DNA of 30,060 nt from a virus. Below are positions 1 through 7,453 of this stretch, piece after piece. The position numbers and the translations under genes are program-made. The notes beneath the pieces are model-generated. The model saw nothing but the letters and a program-made list of their open reading frames with translations, ran no database searches and was not told the origin of the DNA. The DNA lies in the IMG/VR virus record IMGVR_UViG_3300023174_002534, positions 1 through 30,060 of that record, one strand, 5' to 3'. Each line of letters begins with the position of its first letter. The stretch's first letter is position 1.

Positions 1-1008
1 AAGATTCAGTTGAACTCCGCATTCGGTGCTTGTGGCAACGAGTACTTCCGCTATTATGACGAGGAGATCGCAGAGGCAATTACCGTGTCGGGTCAGTTGT
101 CAATTCGTTGGATTGAGAAGCATCTCAACGAATTCCTGAACAAGAGCCTGAAGACCAAGAACATGGACTTCATCATTGCCTCCGACACCGACTCCGTATA
201 TCTGCGCTTGGGCAAGTTGGTTCAACAGGTGATGCCCAACGAGACCGACAAGCAGAAGATCACTAAGTTCCTTGACAAGTTCTGCAACGATGTCATTCAG
301 CCGTTCATCAACAAGAAGTACGATGAGTTGGCTTTGCAACAGAACGCCTACAGCCAGAAGATGCATATGAAGCGCGAGGCTATTGCATCGCAGGGGATTT
401 GGACTGCCAAGAAGCGGTATATGCTGAATGTCTACATGGGCGAGGAGAATGTCCTGCTGTCCGAACCTGACATGAAGATCATGGGAATTGAGACTTCGCG
501 CTCGTCCACGCCACAGGTGATCCGCGATTCTTTGAAGAAGTGCATTCACATTATTATGAATGGCACAGAGGAAGAACTAATCAACTATGTCGCGGACTTC
601 CGTGACAAGTTCAGGAACCTCCCTGTGCAGGATGCAGCCTCTCCGCGCTCCGTGAAGAAGATGTCCAAGTACAAGGACACGACTTTCATCTATCGCAAGT
701 CCACGCCGATCCATGTCAAGGGATCGCTCATCTTCAATCATCTGCTCAAGGACAAGGGTCTCGCCAAGAAGTATCAGCCGATCATTGAAGGCGACAAGAT
801 CAAGTTCATTCCATTGAAGGTTCCGAATCCGATTCATCAAGCCGTCATCGCTTTCCCGAATACGATTCCATCAGAGTTCGCCTTGGGCAAATACATAGAC
901 TATGACGCTCAGTTTGAAACCAACTTCGTCAATCCCTTGCTTAAGATCATCAACTGCATCGGATGGAAGATGGAAAAGACCTCCTCATTGGAAGACCTAT
1001 TCGCATGA
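1..1008 (+). CDS. 43: DNA polymerase, family B, C-terminal part (T4 gp43-like), cut by window start
   Basis: Replicative DNA polymerase of the phage replisome. The reading frame is open from base 1, so only the last 335 residues are seen; the exonuclease domain and start lie outside. The first residues carry polymerase motif B (K-x3-N-S-x-F/Y-G, residues 1-9), followed by RYYD, and motif C is DTDS at residues 62-65, whose aspartates bind the catalytic metals. The protein ends in SLEDLFA, which resembles the C-terminal sliding-clamp-binding peptide of T4/RB69 polymerase (established for those; inferred here). Next to uvsX and in the same orientation as the other replication genes. The stop TGA overlaps the ATG of the following gene (ATGA at 1005-1008). 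Family assignment is secure. Confidence 0.96.
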   Translation, partial: KIQLNSAFGACGNEYFRYYDEEIAEAITVSGQLSIRWIEKHLNEFLNKSLKTKNMDFIIASDTDSVYLRLGKLVQQVMPNETDKQKITKFLDKFCNDVIQPFINKKYDELALQQNAYSQKMHMKREAIASQGIWTAKKRYMLNVYMGEENVLLSEPDMKIMGIETSRSSTPQVIRDSLKKCIHIIMNGTEEELINYVADFRDKFRNLPVQDAASPRSVKKMSKYKDTTFIYRKSTPIHVKGSLIFNHLLKDKGLAKKYQPIIEGDKIKFIPLKVPNPIHQAVIAFPNTIPSEFALGKYIDYDAQFETNFVNPLLKIINCIGWKMEKTSSLEDLFA

Positions 1009-1757
1009 TTGACTCATTCCTACGACACAATCAAGAGAAGTACCTCGCAGAGTTTACCCGCCGCCTACCTGATGGCTACACGCGCACGGACGCGGGTGAG
1101 GTTGCTGTATTTCATCCATTAGCCTTGAACACCAACAATCCATCCATTCTTGTGTCAGCGGGGTGGCATGGTGATGAAGAAGGTGCCACTTTGGCACTCA
1201 TGGACTTTGTGTCCAACGAAGATTCAAAGTTCTATGCCAAGAATCTCAACATTTCGTACATTCCCTTGGCATCTGTATCCTCAAATTACATGGGTACTCG
1301 CGGTAATGAGAAGGGCGAAGATCCCAACGCAAGGAATACTTCAAATCAACACTTCTTGAATAACGCTGACGAGGCTTCTGTTGAAATTCAAGGACTAACA
1401 GAAAATATGGATCTCGTCACGCGGTTGTCTACGCAGGGCTATTACACCATGCACGAAGACCCAAGGAACATGGTAGGCGGGGCATACATCTACTACGCGG
1501 GTGACGAGGACGAATTGCCATTCATGCTTACGCAGGAATTGGAGCAATGGATGGATGTCAGCGACCCACCAACACTACCCCATCACAAGCAAGGAACATT
1601 TGAAGAATTGCTTCACAATCAGGGCGTTCCTCAAGTTGTCTGTGTTGAAACAAATTCAAACATCCAACAACGCATTCCCGAAAAGGTGCGCCGTATCGCT
1701 CACATGAATTGTTTGCGGATTTATTGTGAGCATATTATTGCGCTTGGCGTTGAATGA
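1005..1757 (+). CDS. Zinc carboxypeptidase / aspartoacylase-like protein (M14 superfamily)
   Basis: Predicted 250-residue metallohydrolase. The segment SAGWHGDEEGA holds the zinc-binding H55-x2-E58 typical of M14 peptidases and the AstE/AspA deacylase branch. TRGNEKGEDPNARN resembles the M14 substrate-binding N/R segment, MHEDPRN provides a candidate third zinc ligand (H150), and CVETNS gives E215 at the expected place of the catalytic glutamate. The ATG at 1005 is chosen because it overlaps the polymerase stop as ATGA; an in-frame ATG at 963 would overlap gp43 by 46 bases. No signal peptide is apparent, so a cytoplasmic role is likely. Substrate unknown: a peptide, an N-acyl amino acid, or a cell-wall peptide are all possible. 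Its location between polymerase and uvsX is unlike T4. Confidence 0.75.
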   Translation: MIDSFLRHNQEKYLAEFTRRLPDGYTRTDAGEVAVFHPLALNTNNPSILVSAGWHGDEEGATLALMDFVSNEDSKFYAKNLNISYIPLASVSSNYMGTRGNEKGEDPNARNTSNQHFLNNADEASVEIQGLTENMDLVTRLSTQGYYTMHEDPRNMVGGAYIYYAGDEDELPFMLTQELEQWMDVSDPPTLPHHKQGTFEELLHNQGVPQVVCVETNSNIQQRIPEKVRRIAHMNCLRIYCEHIIALGVE

Positions 1758-1766
1758 TGGTATAAT
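1738..1766 (+). promoter_or_regulatory. Sigma70-like promoter for uvsX (extended -10)
   Basis: A perfect -10 TATAAT at 1761-1766 is preceded by TGG, making an extended -10 (TGnTATAAT). A weak -35 TTGCGC lies at 1738-1743 with a 17-base spacer. Predicted start near 1773 gives a leader of about 22 bases containing GAGG (1783-1786), 8 bases before the uvsX ATG at 1795. The promoter straddles the end of the preceding gene. Seen in sequence; activity is inferred. Confidence 0.75.
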
Positions 1767-1794
1767 CTTCCCTAACTACAATGAGGTCTACACT

Positions 1795-2847
1795 ATGAGC
1801 AACTTTCTGAAGGGCATTCTCAAGGATTCTGGCAACGAGTACGCATCCCTAGCGATTGATGGGTTGGAGTCAGACATCTCTGGCTTCGTTGACACAGGCT
1901 CCTATTCATTCAATGCACTCCTGTCGGGAAGCATCCACGGCGGAATGCCTGACAACAAGATCCTTGGTATCGCGGGTGAGTCTGCAACAGGCAAGACTTA
2001 CTTTGCCCTTGGCATTGCACGACAGTTCCTACAGGATAAGCCCGAAGGTGCTGTTCTCTACTTTGATTCCGAACAGGCAATCACAAGCGACATGATCAAC
2101 GAGCGTGGCTTGGATGCCAAGCGCGTGGCTGTATTCCCGATTGCAACGGTGGAGCAGTTTCGTTATCAGATGTTGCAGATCCTTGACAGTTACAGCAAGT
2201 TGAACAAGGAGAATCAGAAGCCGATGATGGTTGTCCTTGACTCGTTGGGAATGTTGTCCACTAGCAAGGAAATGAATGATGGTCTTGAGGGCAAGGAAGT
2301 CCGCGACATGACCCGTTCGCAGGTCATCAAGTCAATTTTCCGCACCGTGACTCTCAAGTTGGGTAAGGCAAACATCCCACTCATCGTCACCAACCATACC
2401 TATGATGTCATCGGAGCATATGTTCCTACTAAGGAAATGGGCGGCGGCAGCGCACTCAAGTATGCTGCATCCACCATCGTCTATCTCTCCAAGAAGAAGG
2501 AGAAGGTTGACAACGAGGTGGTTGGCAACATCATCCATTGCAAGTTGTACAAGGGTCGCTTGACCCGTGAGAACAAGATGATTGATACGCTCCTGACCTT
2601 TGACAAGGGTCTTGACAAGCACTACGGTCTCGTTCCCCTTGCGATCAAGTACGGTATCTTCAAGAAGAATTCCACGAAGATTGAACTGCCTGATGGCAAG
2701 ACTGCGTTTGAGTCGCAGATCAACAAGAATCCCGAGAAGTACTTCACCGAAGAAGTACTGAAGGCTCTTGATATTGCAGCATCCAAGGAATTCAAGTACG
2801 GTATGGAGGAGGCGGAAATCAATGGAGAAGAAACGACTGCTGATTAA
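1795..2847 (+). CDS. uvsX: UvsX-like RecA-family recombinase
   Basis: Strand-exchange protein that forms a filament on single-stranded DNA and drives phage recombination-dependent replication and repair. The 350-residue product has a Walker A motif GESATGKT at residues 61-68, then YFDSEQ, and a Walker B-like VVLDSLGML. The later segment VTNHTYDVIG...MGGGSALKYAAS matches the RecA-core L2/DNA-binding region of UvsX. Slightly shorter than T4 UvsX (391 residues, from memory). The ATG at 1795 is chosen for its Shine-Dalgarno GAGG at 1783; upstream in-frame codons lie within the promoter. All Ile codons I read here are ATT or ATC, unlike the cassette that follows. The end overlaps the next gene by 26 bases. 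Confidence 0.93.
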   Translation: MSNFLKGILKDSGNEYASLAIDGLESDISGFVDTGSYSFNALLSGSIHGGMPDNKILGIAGESATGKTYFALGIARQFLQDKPEGAVLYFDSEQAITSDMINERGLDAKRVAVFPIATVEQFRYQMLQILDSYSKLNKENQKPMMVVLDSLGMLSTSKEMNDGLEGKEVRDMTRSQVIKSIFRTVTLKLGKANIPLIVTNHTYDVIGAYVPTKEMGGGSALKYAASTIVYLSKKKEKVDNEVVGNIIHCKLYKGRLTRENKMIDTLLTFDKGLDKHYGLVPLAIKYGIFKKNSTKIELPDGKTAFESQINKNPEKYFTEEVLKALDIAASKEFKYGMEEAEINGEETTAD

Positions 2848-3502
2848 GTTCCCGAGCCGATCTCGTCCAGGTCGGTTCATGGAGACCTTCAGCCTCTACA
2901 AGAATATGCTTTCGGGGATGCACGATGTGCAGTTCGTGCTGTCCTTTGATGCAGATGATGTAACCATGAACAACAAGGCAATGCACAATTGGCTTGCTCG
3001 TCAAGGCGATACCGTGAAGTGGTTCTACGGCAACTCCGATTCCAAGATCTCCGCAGTAAACGCAGACATGAATCGCGGATGGGATTACGATGTCCTGCTG
3101 TTGGCATCGGATGACATGATTCCCACAAAGGCAGGATACGATGACATTATCATGCGAGACATGGCTGTCAACTTCCCTGACTTTGATGGAGTCCTTCACT
3201 ACAACGATGGACGCAAGGGCGAGGCTCTGAACACACTCTGCATCATGGGCAAGAAGTACTATGACCGCTTTGGATACATCTATCACCCATCCTACAAGAG
3301 TGTGTTCTGCGACAATGAGTTCACCGATGTCAGTCGCGTCCTGCACAAGGCAGTCTATATTGACAATGTGATCATTCGTCACTATTGGATTGATATTGGC
3401 GTGGATGCACTATATGCCCGTAACGAGCATCCATCGTTCTATTCCACAGATGGTCAGAACTACATGGCTCGTAAGGAAAGAGGGTTCCCAAGTGCAGCAT
3501 GA
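2822..3502 (+). CDS. Glycosyltransferase-like protein, paralogue A
   Basis: A 226-residue protein with GT-A-like features: a start K-F-P-S-R-x-R-P, a FDADD motif at residues 42-46, a NSDSKISAVN segment, and an ASDDM motif near residue 97 that could be the metal-binding acidic motif. The later FGYIYHP and CDNE motifs are shared with the gene at 5003. Similarity between the two proteins is clear along their length, so they are duplicates or a paralogous pair. The ATG at 2822 is supported by a strong Shine-Dalgarno GGAGGAGG (2805-2812) lying inside uvsX. It overlaps uvsX by 26 bases and is translationally coupled to the next gene. Sugar donor and acceptor are unknown; membership in a glycosyltransferase fold is inferred from motifs and neighbours. 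Confidence 0.65.
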   Translation: MEKKRLLIKFPSRSRPGRFMETFSLYKNMLSGMHDVQFVLSFDADDVTMNNKAMHNWLARQGDTVKWFYGNSDSKISAVNADMNRGWDYDVLLLASDDMIPTKAGYDDIIMRDMAVNFPDFDGVLHYNDGRKGEALNTLCIMGKKYYDRFGYIYHPSYKSVFCDNEFTDVSRVLHKAVYIDNVIIRHYWIDIGVDALYARNEHPSFYSTDGQNYMARKERGFPSAA

Positions 3503-4430
3503 CACCTTGCTCATCACAGGTGGTTGGGGTCTAGTGGGTTCTGAATTAGACTACAACGAGAGTTGGGCGTTGAAGCCTCATCGCAAAACAGTTGATGTGT
3601 CCTACTACCTAGACTTACAGGATTTCGCATGGACGCGACAGGTGAACGAGGTTATTCACTTGGCAGCAAAGGTCGGAGGAGTCAAGGGCAATAACGACAA
3701 TATGCTTGACTTCTTTCAAGAGAACCTGATAATGAATGCCAATATCATCAAATTGTGTGCTGAACAGGAGCAGGTGAAGAAGGCTACTTTCATGCTTTCT
3801 ACTTGCGTCTTCCCTGAAAAGGTGCAGTACCCCGTAGACGAAACCATGCTGCATCAAGGCGAACCTCACCCTACGAACTATGGATATGCCTACGCAAAGC
3901 GTATGCTTGAAGTTGGCGCACGGGCATTACGGCAATCTGATAAGCAAGCCCGTTGCATCATTCCCTGCAACATCTATGGTCGTTATGACAAGTATGACAC
4001 AACGAATGGTCATGTCATTCCTAGCCTTGTGGCAAAGTGCTTCTATGCACGGCAAAGGGGTACGGACTTTGTGGTGTGGGGTAGCGGCAACGCAGAGCGC
4101 GAGTTCATCTATGCAGAGGATATCGCCAATGCAGTCAAGATGATCCATGAAGACAATCGGGATATCCCAAATACCATGATCGTGTCGCCCTGCATTCAGC
4201 ATAAGATCGGTGACATCGCTCGTCTAATTGCCGATTCTTTGGGCTTTAATGGCAAGATTGTGTTTGACACATCGGCTCCTGAGGGTATACTACGCAAGCC
4301 AACAATCAATAAGTTGTTCATGCAGACCTATCCTGATTTCAAGTTTACGAGTATTGAAGAAGGTATTCGTAAGACTTGCCAACATTTTGAAAGAGAGAAT
4401 GTCCATGCCCATGTCGCCACAAGAGGTTGA
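3492..4430 (+). CDS. GDP-L-fucose synthase-like NAD(P)-dependent epimerase/reductase, copy 1
   Basis: Extended short-chain dehydrogenase of the GMER/WcaG type, which converts GDP-4-keto-6-deoxymannose to GDP-L-fucose. It has the N-terminal nucleotide-binding TGGWGLVGS, AAKVGGVKGN, the catalytic STCVFPE cysteine segment, Y-x3-K in YAYAKRM, and NIYGRYD...NGHVIPSL with the conserved histidine. AEREFIYAEDIA is the usual substrate-domain signature. The GTG at 3492 is chosen as start: AGAGGG lies 7 bases upstream and the protein then begins directly with the Rossmann strand; it overlaps the preceding gene by 11 bases. At 312 residues it matches the family. The exact sugar product cannot be told from sequence, and a sister copy lies at 7454. 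Confidence 0.83.
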   Translation: MQHDTLLITGGWGLVGSELDYNESWALKPHRKTVDVSYYLDLQDFAWTRQVNEVIHLAAKVGGVKGNNDNMLDFFQENLIMNANIIKLCAEQEQVKKATFMLSTCVFPEKVQYPVDETMLHQGEPHPTNYGYAYAKRMLEVGARALRQSDKQARCIIPCNIYGRYDKYDTTNGHVIPSLVAKCFYARQRGTDFVVWGSGNAEREFIYAEDIANAVKMIHEDNRDIPNTMIVSPCIQHKIGDIARLIADSLGFNGKIVFDTSAPEGILRKPTINKLFMQTYPDFKFTSIEEGIRKTCQHFERENVHAHVATRG

Positions 4431-5022
4431 TTTCAGCGTATTGATTCTGACTATTCCAAGTAGAGTACAGAAGTATTGGACTCCACTCTATCAGCACTTG
4501 GAGAAGCAGTTGGAGTCGGTTGGCAATCGCGTTGAGATTCTTACGCTGACTGACAACAAGGCTATGACCATTGGCGAGAAGCGTCAGGCTTTACTTGATA
4601 TCTCCCGTGGCAAGTGGGTCGGATTCCTTGACGATGATGATTGGGTAGCAGATGATTACTTGGTGTCGTTACAGAATGCCATGCGAGATCGTCCTGCTGA
4701 TGTCATCACATTTGAGCAGGACTGCACCGTGAACAATGACAAGTTCAAGGTTGACTTCCGAGTTGGCAATCCGCACGAACCGTATGTTGCAAATTTAGGA
4801 CAGACTTTGATTCGCCGTCCACCTTATCATATGTGCTTCTGGCACAGGAAGATTGCAAAGAATGTGAAGTTCCGTCCATCATCATATGGTGAAGATTTAG
4901 ATTGGATTTCGCGGATGTTGCCATATGTAACCTCAGAGACACACCTAGATAAAGTGCTGCACCAATATCGGTACAGCGATGCGACATCAGAAAGTATTCA
5001 ATATGCAGCACATCATTCTTAA
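4405..5022 (+). CDS. Family 2-type glycosyltransferase
   Basis: A 205-residue GT-A glycosyltransferase. FSVLILTIPSR forms the first Rossmann strand, GEKRQALLDISRGKWVGFLDDDDW is the classic family 2 signature with the DDDD metal/nucleotide-binding motif, and GEDLDWISRM resembles the catalytic ED motif. ATG codons at 4399, 4405 and 4411 are all in frame; 4405 best fits the purine-rich AGAGAG at 4392-4397. It overlaps the epimerase upstream by 26 bases and the next gene by 20 bases, so it is part of the same operon. Acceptor unknown. No membrane segment is visible, so it probably works on a soluble or membrane-surface acceptor. Confidence 0.83.
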   Translation: MPMSPQEVDFSVLILTIPSRVQKYWTPLYQHLEKQLESVGNRVEILTLTDNKAMTIGEKRQALLDISRGKWVGFLDDDDWVADDYLVSLQNAMRDRPADVITFEQDCTVNNDKFKVDFRVGNPHEPYVANLGQTLIRRPPYHMCFWHRKIAKNVKFRPSSYGEDLDWISRMLPYVTSETHLDKVLHQYRYSDATSESIQYAAHHS

Positions 5023-5692
5023 GTATCCAACTCGTCATAGACCGATCAAGTTTATGAACAACTTGAATGCCTATTTGGATAAGGCATCAGGCAAGCATAA
5101 GATTACCGTTGTGGTCACAATGGACATTGATGATTCGTCCATGAACAACAATCCTATGCGCTACTACATGACTAACAAGATCAAGGGTGATGTGGATGTC
5201 ACCTTTTCATATGGCAATAGCGAAGGCAAGATTTCTGCTATCAACCGTATGGTTCCTACAACCGATTGGGATATCATCATCTCTACCGCTGATGACATGG
5301 AGCCTGTAGAACAAGGGTGGGATGACATCATCGTTCAGGATATGCTGCGGGAGTTCCCCAATCTTGATGGAGCCTTGAATTACAACAATGATCCTCGCCT
5401 TGAGACAAAGGGTGCAGAAGGATACAAGACGCTGATTACGCTACCTGTGATTGGACGCAAGTTGTATGACCGTTTTGGTTACATCTATCATCCTGCGTAT
5501 AAATCGGAGTGGTGTGACAACGAGCAAACCGAGGTCTTTGAAAAGTTGGGAGTCCTGCGTCATATTGACCGCCGACCAATCGTCCATAAGTGGGACGAGA
5601 ATCAAGATGCCTTGATGCAGCGCAATATGCAGATAGGTTGGAGTATTGATCGTGAAACCTACAATACAAGAAAGCAAGCGCAGTTTGCATGA
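5003..5692 (+). CDS. Glycosyltransferase-like protein, paralogue B
   Basis: A 229-residue paralogue of the gene at 2822. Shared landmarks are K-Y-P-T-R-x-R-P at the start, MDIDDSSMNN, NSEGKISAIN, STADDM, and YDRFGYIYHPAYKS followed by CDNE. The ATG at 5003 is chosen because the protein then begins like its paralogue; an ATG at 4979 is also in frame. It has no strong Shine-Dalgarno and probably depends on translational coupling with the overlapping upstream gene. The last bases form ATGA with the next start. Function inferred as sugar transfer from the acidic motifs and the cassette; no direct donor evidence. Confidence 0.65.
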   Translation: MQHIILKYPTRHRPIKFMNNLNAYLDKASGKHKITVVVTMDIDDSSMNNNPMRYYMTNKIKGDVDVTFSYGNSEGKISAINRMVPTTDWDIIISTADDMEPVEQGWDDIIVQDMLREFPNLDGALNYNNDPRLETKGAEGYKTLITLPVIGRKLYDRFGYIYHPAYKSEWCDNEQTEVFEKLGVLRHIDRRPIVHKWDENQDALMQRNMQIGWSIDRETYNTRKQAQFA

Positions 5693-6303
5693 ATAAGGTA
5701 GTTGCTGTCTCCTTGTGGGGAAACGATTTGCGTTATGTAAAAGGCGCAGTAAAGAACGCACATCTTTCTGCAAAGTACTACCCTGATTGGGAGTTTCGGA
5801 TATATGCAGAAATCCATTTACACGAATACCTAAAAGATATTCCTGCAAAAATCCTTGCCCCTATTCAGGGATGGGCTAACGGCAGATTTTGGAGATTTGC
5901 ACCTGCATTTGAGGCAGATGTAGATGTAATGATTAGCAGAGATTGTGACTCACGGATATCCAGTAGAGAGGCTTCTTGCGTAGAGGAATGGCTTGCAAGT
6001 GGCAAGAAGTTTCATGTTATTAGAGATCACGAAAGACACTATGATTTTCCAATGCTTGCGGGTATGTGGGGTGTTCGCGGAAGTTTATCTCAATCAATTC
6101 GCTCTTCTATAACTGAATGGGCAACTGATAATACTGCCTATTTGGTTGATCAAATATGGTTAGGAAATAAAGTCTGGTTGGAGTCAAATGCAATCACAAA
6201 TGTGTTTGTCCACGGAGCCAAAGAAAAGACTCTGAATACAAATGCCGGATTGGATTTTGTTGGTCAAAGTTATGATGAAATTGATACTCCATTTTATAGA
6301 TGA
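5689..6303 (+). CDS. Glycosyltransferase-like protein with DCDSR motif
   Basis: A 204-residue protein with a GT-A-type pattern: VVAVSLWGND at the start, FWRFAPAF, then VMISRDCDSRISSRE, where DCD is a candidate DxD metal/nucleotide-sugar motif. VIRDH and GMWGVRG follow and are typical of small capsule-type sugar transferases. The ATG overlaps the upstream stop as ATGA (5689-5692). From here on, base composition shifts towards A+T, and ATA is used for Ile at least four times in this gene, whereas uvsX has none. This suggests a different origin from the replication genes. Function as a sugar transferase is likely, specificity unknown. Confidence 0.65.
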   Translation: MNKVVAVSLWGNDLRYVKGAVKNAHLSAKYYPDWEFRIYAEIHLHEYLKDIPAKILAPIQGWANGRFWRFAPAFEADVDVMISRDCDSRISSREASCVEEWLASGKKFHVIRDHERHYDFPMLAGMWGVRGSLSQSIRSSITEWATDNTAYLVDQIWLGNKVWLESNAITNVFVHGAKEKTLNTNAGLDFVGQSYDEIDTPFYR

Positions 6304-6343
6304 TTTGATGTTTTAATATAACCAACTAAAGACAACAACCACA

Positions 6344-7066
6344 ATGAATAGAACCCTTTTTGTACATCATCATTTAGGAATGGGAGATCATATAATCTGT
6401 AATGGATTGATACGATCTTTGCTTGGAACAAATTCTTCGTTTCAGTCTATTGCAGTTTTTGCCAAAGAGGGAAATCACAAGAGAGTACAGAGGATGTTTG
6501 ATGATGACTCACGAATTATGGTCATTTCAGTTCCATCGGATGCAAACGAAGTGCTTTATGTGAATTCCGTTGTTGAGCAGTATAAAATATGCGATTTTAT
6601 TCGTTGTGGGTTTGGAATAGGAGAGAATTTGGAAAGCATGGGGGTGGTTTCAAATTTTGATGAAGGTTTCTATGCCTGTGCGGGAATTCCTTTTGATCAT
6701 AGGTGGACTCGCTTCCGTCTTCGTAGAAATCGTGAATCTGAACAAGAGGCATTGAAGCGATTGAATCCAACAGGACAGCCTTTTGTGTTTGTACATGACG
6801 ATCCATCAAGGGGATTTATTTTGAATCCCGAGACACCAAAGGAACTTGCCGTGATCAAGAATGATCCGTCAATTGATATGTTTGATATGATTTCTCTTTT
6901 GGAAAACGCATCAGAAATACATTGTATGGAAAGTTCTTTTAGATGTCTTATAGAACATATTGATACCATTGTTTGTCCTCTCTACCTACATACATCTGTT
7001 CGTCCAGAGCGGCGAATGGGAAATTTTGTGCTGTCTAGTAGCAAGAAAAATTGGATACGATCTTAA
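6344..7066 (+). CDS. GT-B/GT9-like glycosyltransferase (heptosyltransferase-like)
   Basis: A 240-residue protein beginning FVHHHLGMGDHIICNGLIRSL, a pattern like the GDxV...R.L opening of heptosyltransferase-type (GT9) enzymes. Near the C-terminus DMISLLENASEIHCMESSF resembles the GT9 segment that binds the donor before the final helices. It is shorter than full GT9 enzymes, so it may be a reduced GT-B protein. No Shine-Dalgarno is visible before the ATG at 6344. The 40-base gap upstream (6304-6343) contains a TATAAC but no convincing -35, so I do not call a promoter. A+T-rich like its neighbours: bases 6901-6960 contain 18 G/C of 60. Confidence 0.55.
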   Translation: MNRTLFVHHHLGMGDHIICNGLIRSLLGTNSSFQSIAVFAKEGNHKRVQRMFDDDSRIMVISVPSDANEVLYVNSVVEQYKICDFIRCGFGIGENLESMGVVSNFDEGFYACAGIPFDHRWTRFRLRRNRESEQEALKRLNPTGQPFVFVHDDPSRGFILNPETPKELAVIKNDPSIDMFDMISLLENASEIHCMESSFRCLIEHIDTIVCPLYLHTSVRPERRMGNFVLSSSKKNWIRS

Positions 7067-7100
7067 ATTGAGTAATAATTTTGAAATGGAAAGGTAATTT

Positions 7101-7451
7101 ATGAGTATTGATATTGCATCTGTGATAGAAAATGCGCTGTCCGAAAAAATTCGTCAAACTCTTGACCAAAAGTATGTTCCCGAACTAACAGCCGATGTAG
7201 TTGCCACCGACAATCTTGGCGAAGTCATAGAGAAGTTGTGTATTCTTCACATCCGAACTTGGTTTTTGGAAGACATGATTGGTGTTGCCAAAACAGATGA
7301 AGAAGTCGCTTCTCTGAAGAGAAAAATTGACACCTGCTTCAAGCAAAAAAGACCACAATATATTCAGGCTATCAATCGTATGGTGGATGCTGCCATATTG
7401 AATGGCAGAACTTTGACTGAAGATTCCGTGAAGATTTACAAAGGCAATTGA
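7101..7451 (+). CDS. DUF4254-like small protein of the sugar cassette
   Basis: A 116-residue, probably helical, soluble protein. The segment IEKLCILHIRTWFLED followed by EVASLKRKIDTCFKQKRPQYIQAI resembles the core of DUF4254, a family of unknown function often found with glycosyltransferases in bacterial polysaccharide loci (match from memory of the family pattern). It is shorter than usual members. AAAGG lies about 7 bases before the ATG. A weak possible promoter (TTGGAT at 7051, 17-base spacer, AATAAT at 7074-7079) precedes it. It lies directly before the second fucose-synthase gene, separated by 2 bases, and is likely co-translated with it. Confidence 0.6.
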   Translation: MSIDIASVIENALSEKIRQTLDQKYVPELTADVVATDNLGEVIEKLCILHIRTWFLEDMIGVAKTDEEVASLKRKIDTCFKQKRPQYIQAINRMVDAAILNGRTLTEDSVKIYKGN

Positions 7452-7453
7452 CA

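Noticed and set aside
2332-3382. Two reverse-strand frames of about 180 residues opposite uvsX and the glycosyltransferase at 2822
   Set aside because: Both oppose well-supported genes, show no family motifs and lack ribosome sites; shadows of codon bias.
6281-6322. Possible promoter before the gene at 6344 (TTGATA and TATAAC)
   Set aside because: The two boxes are about 30 bases apart, far from the 16-18 expected, and no other -35 fits.
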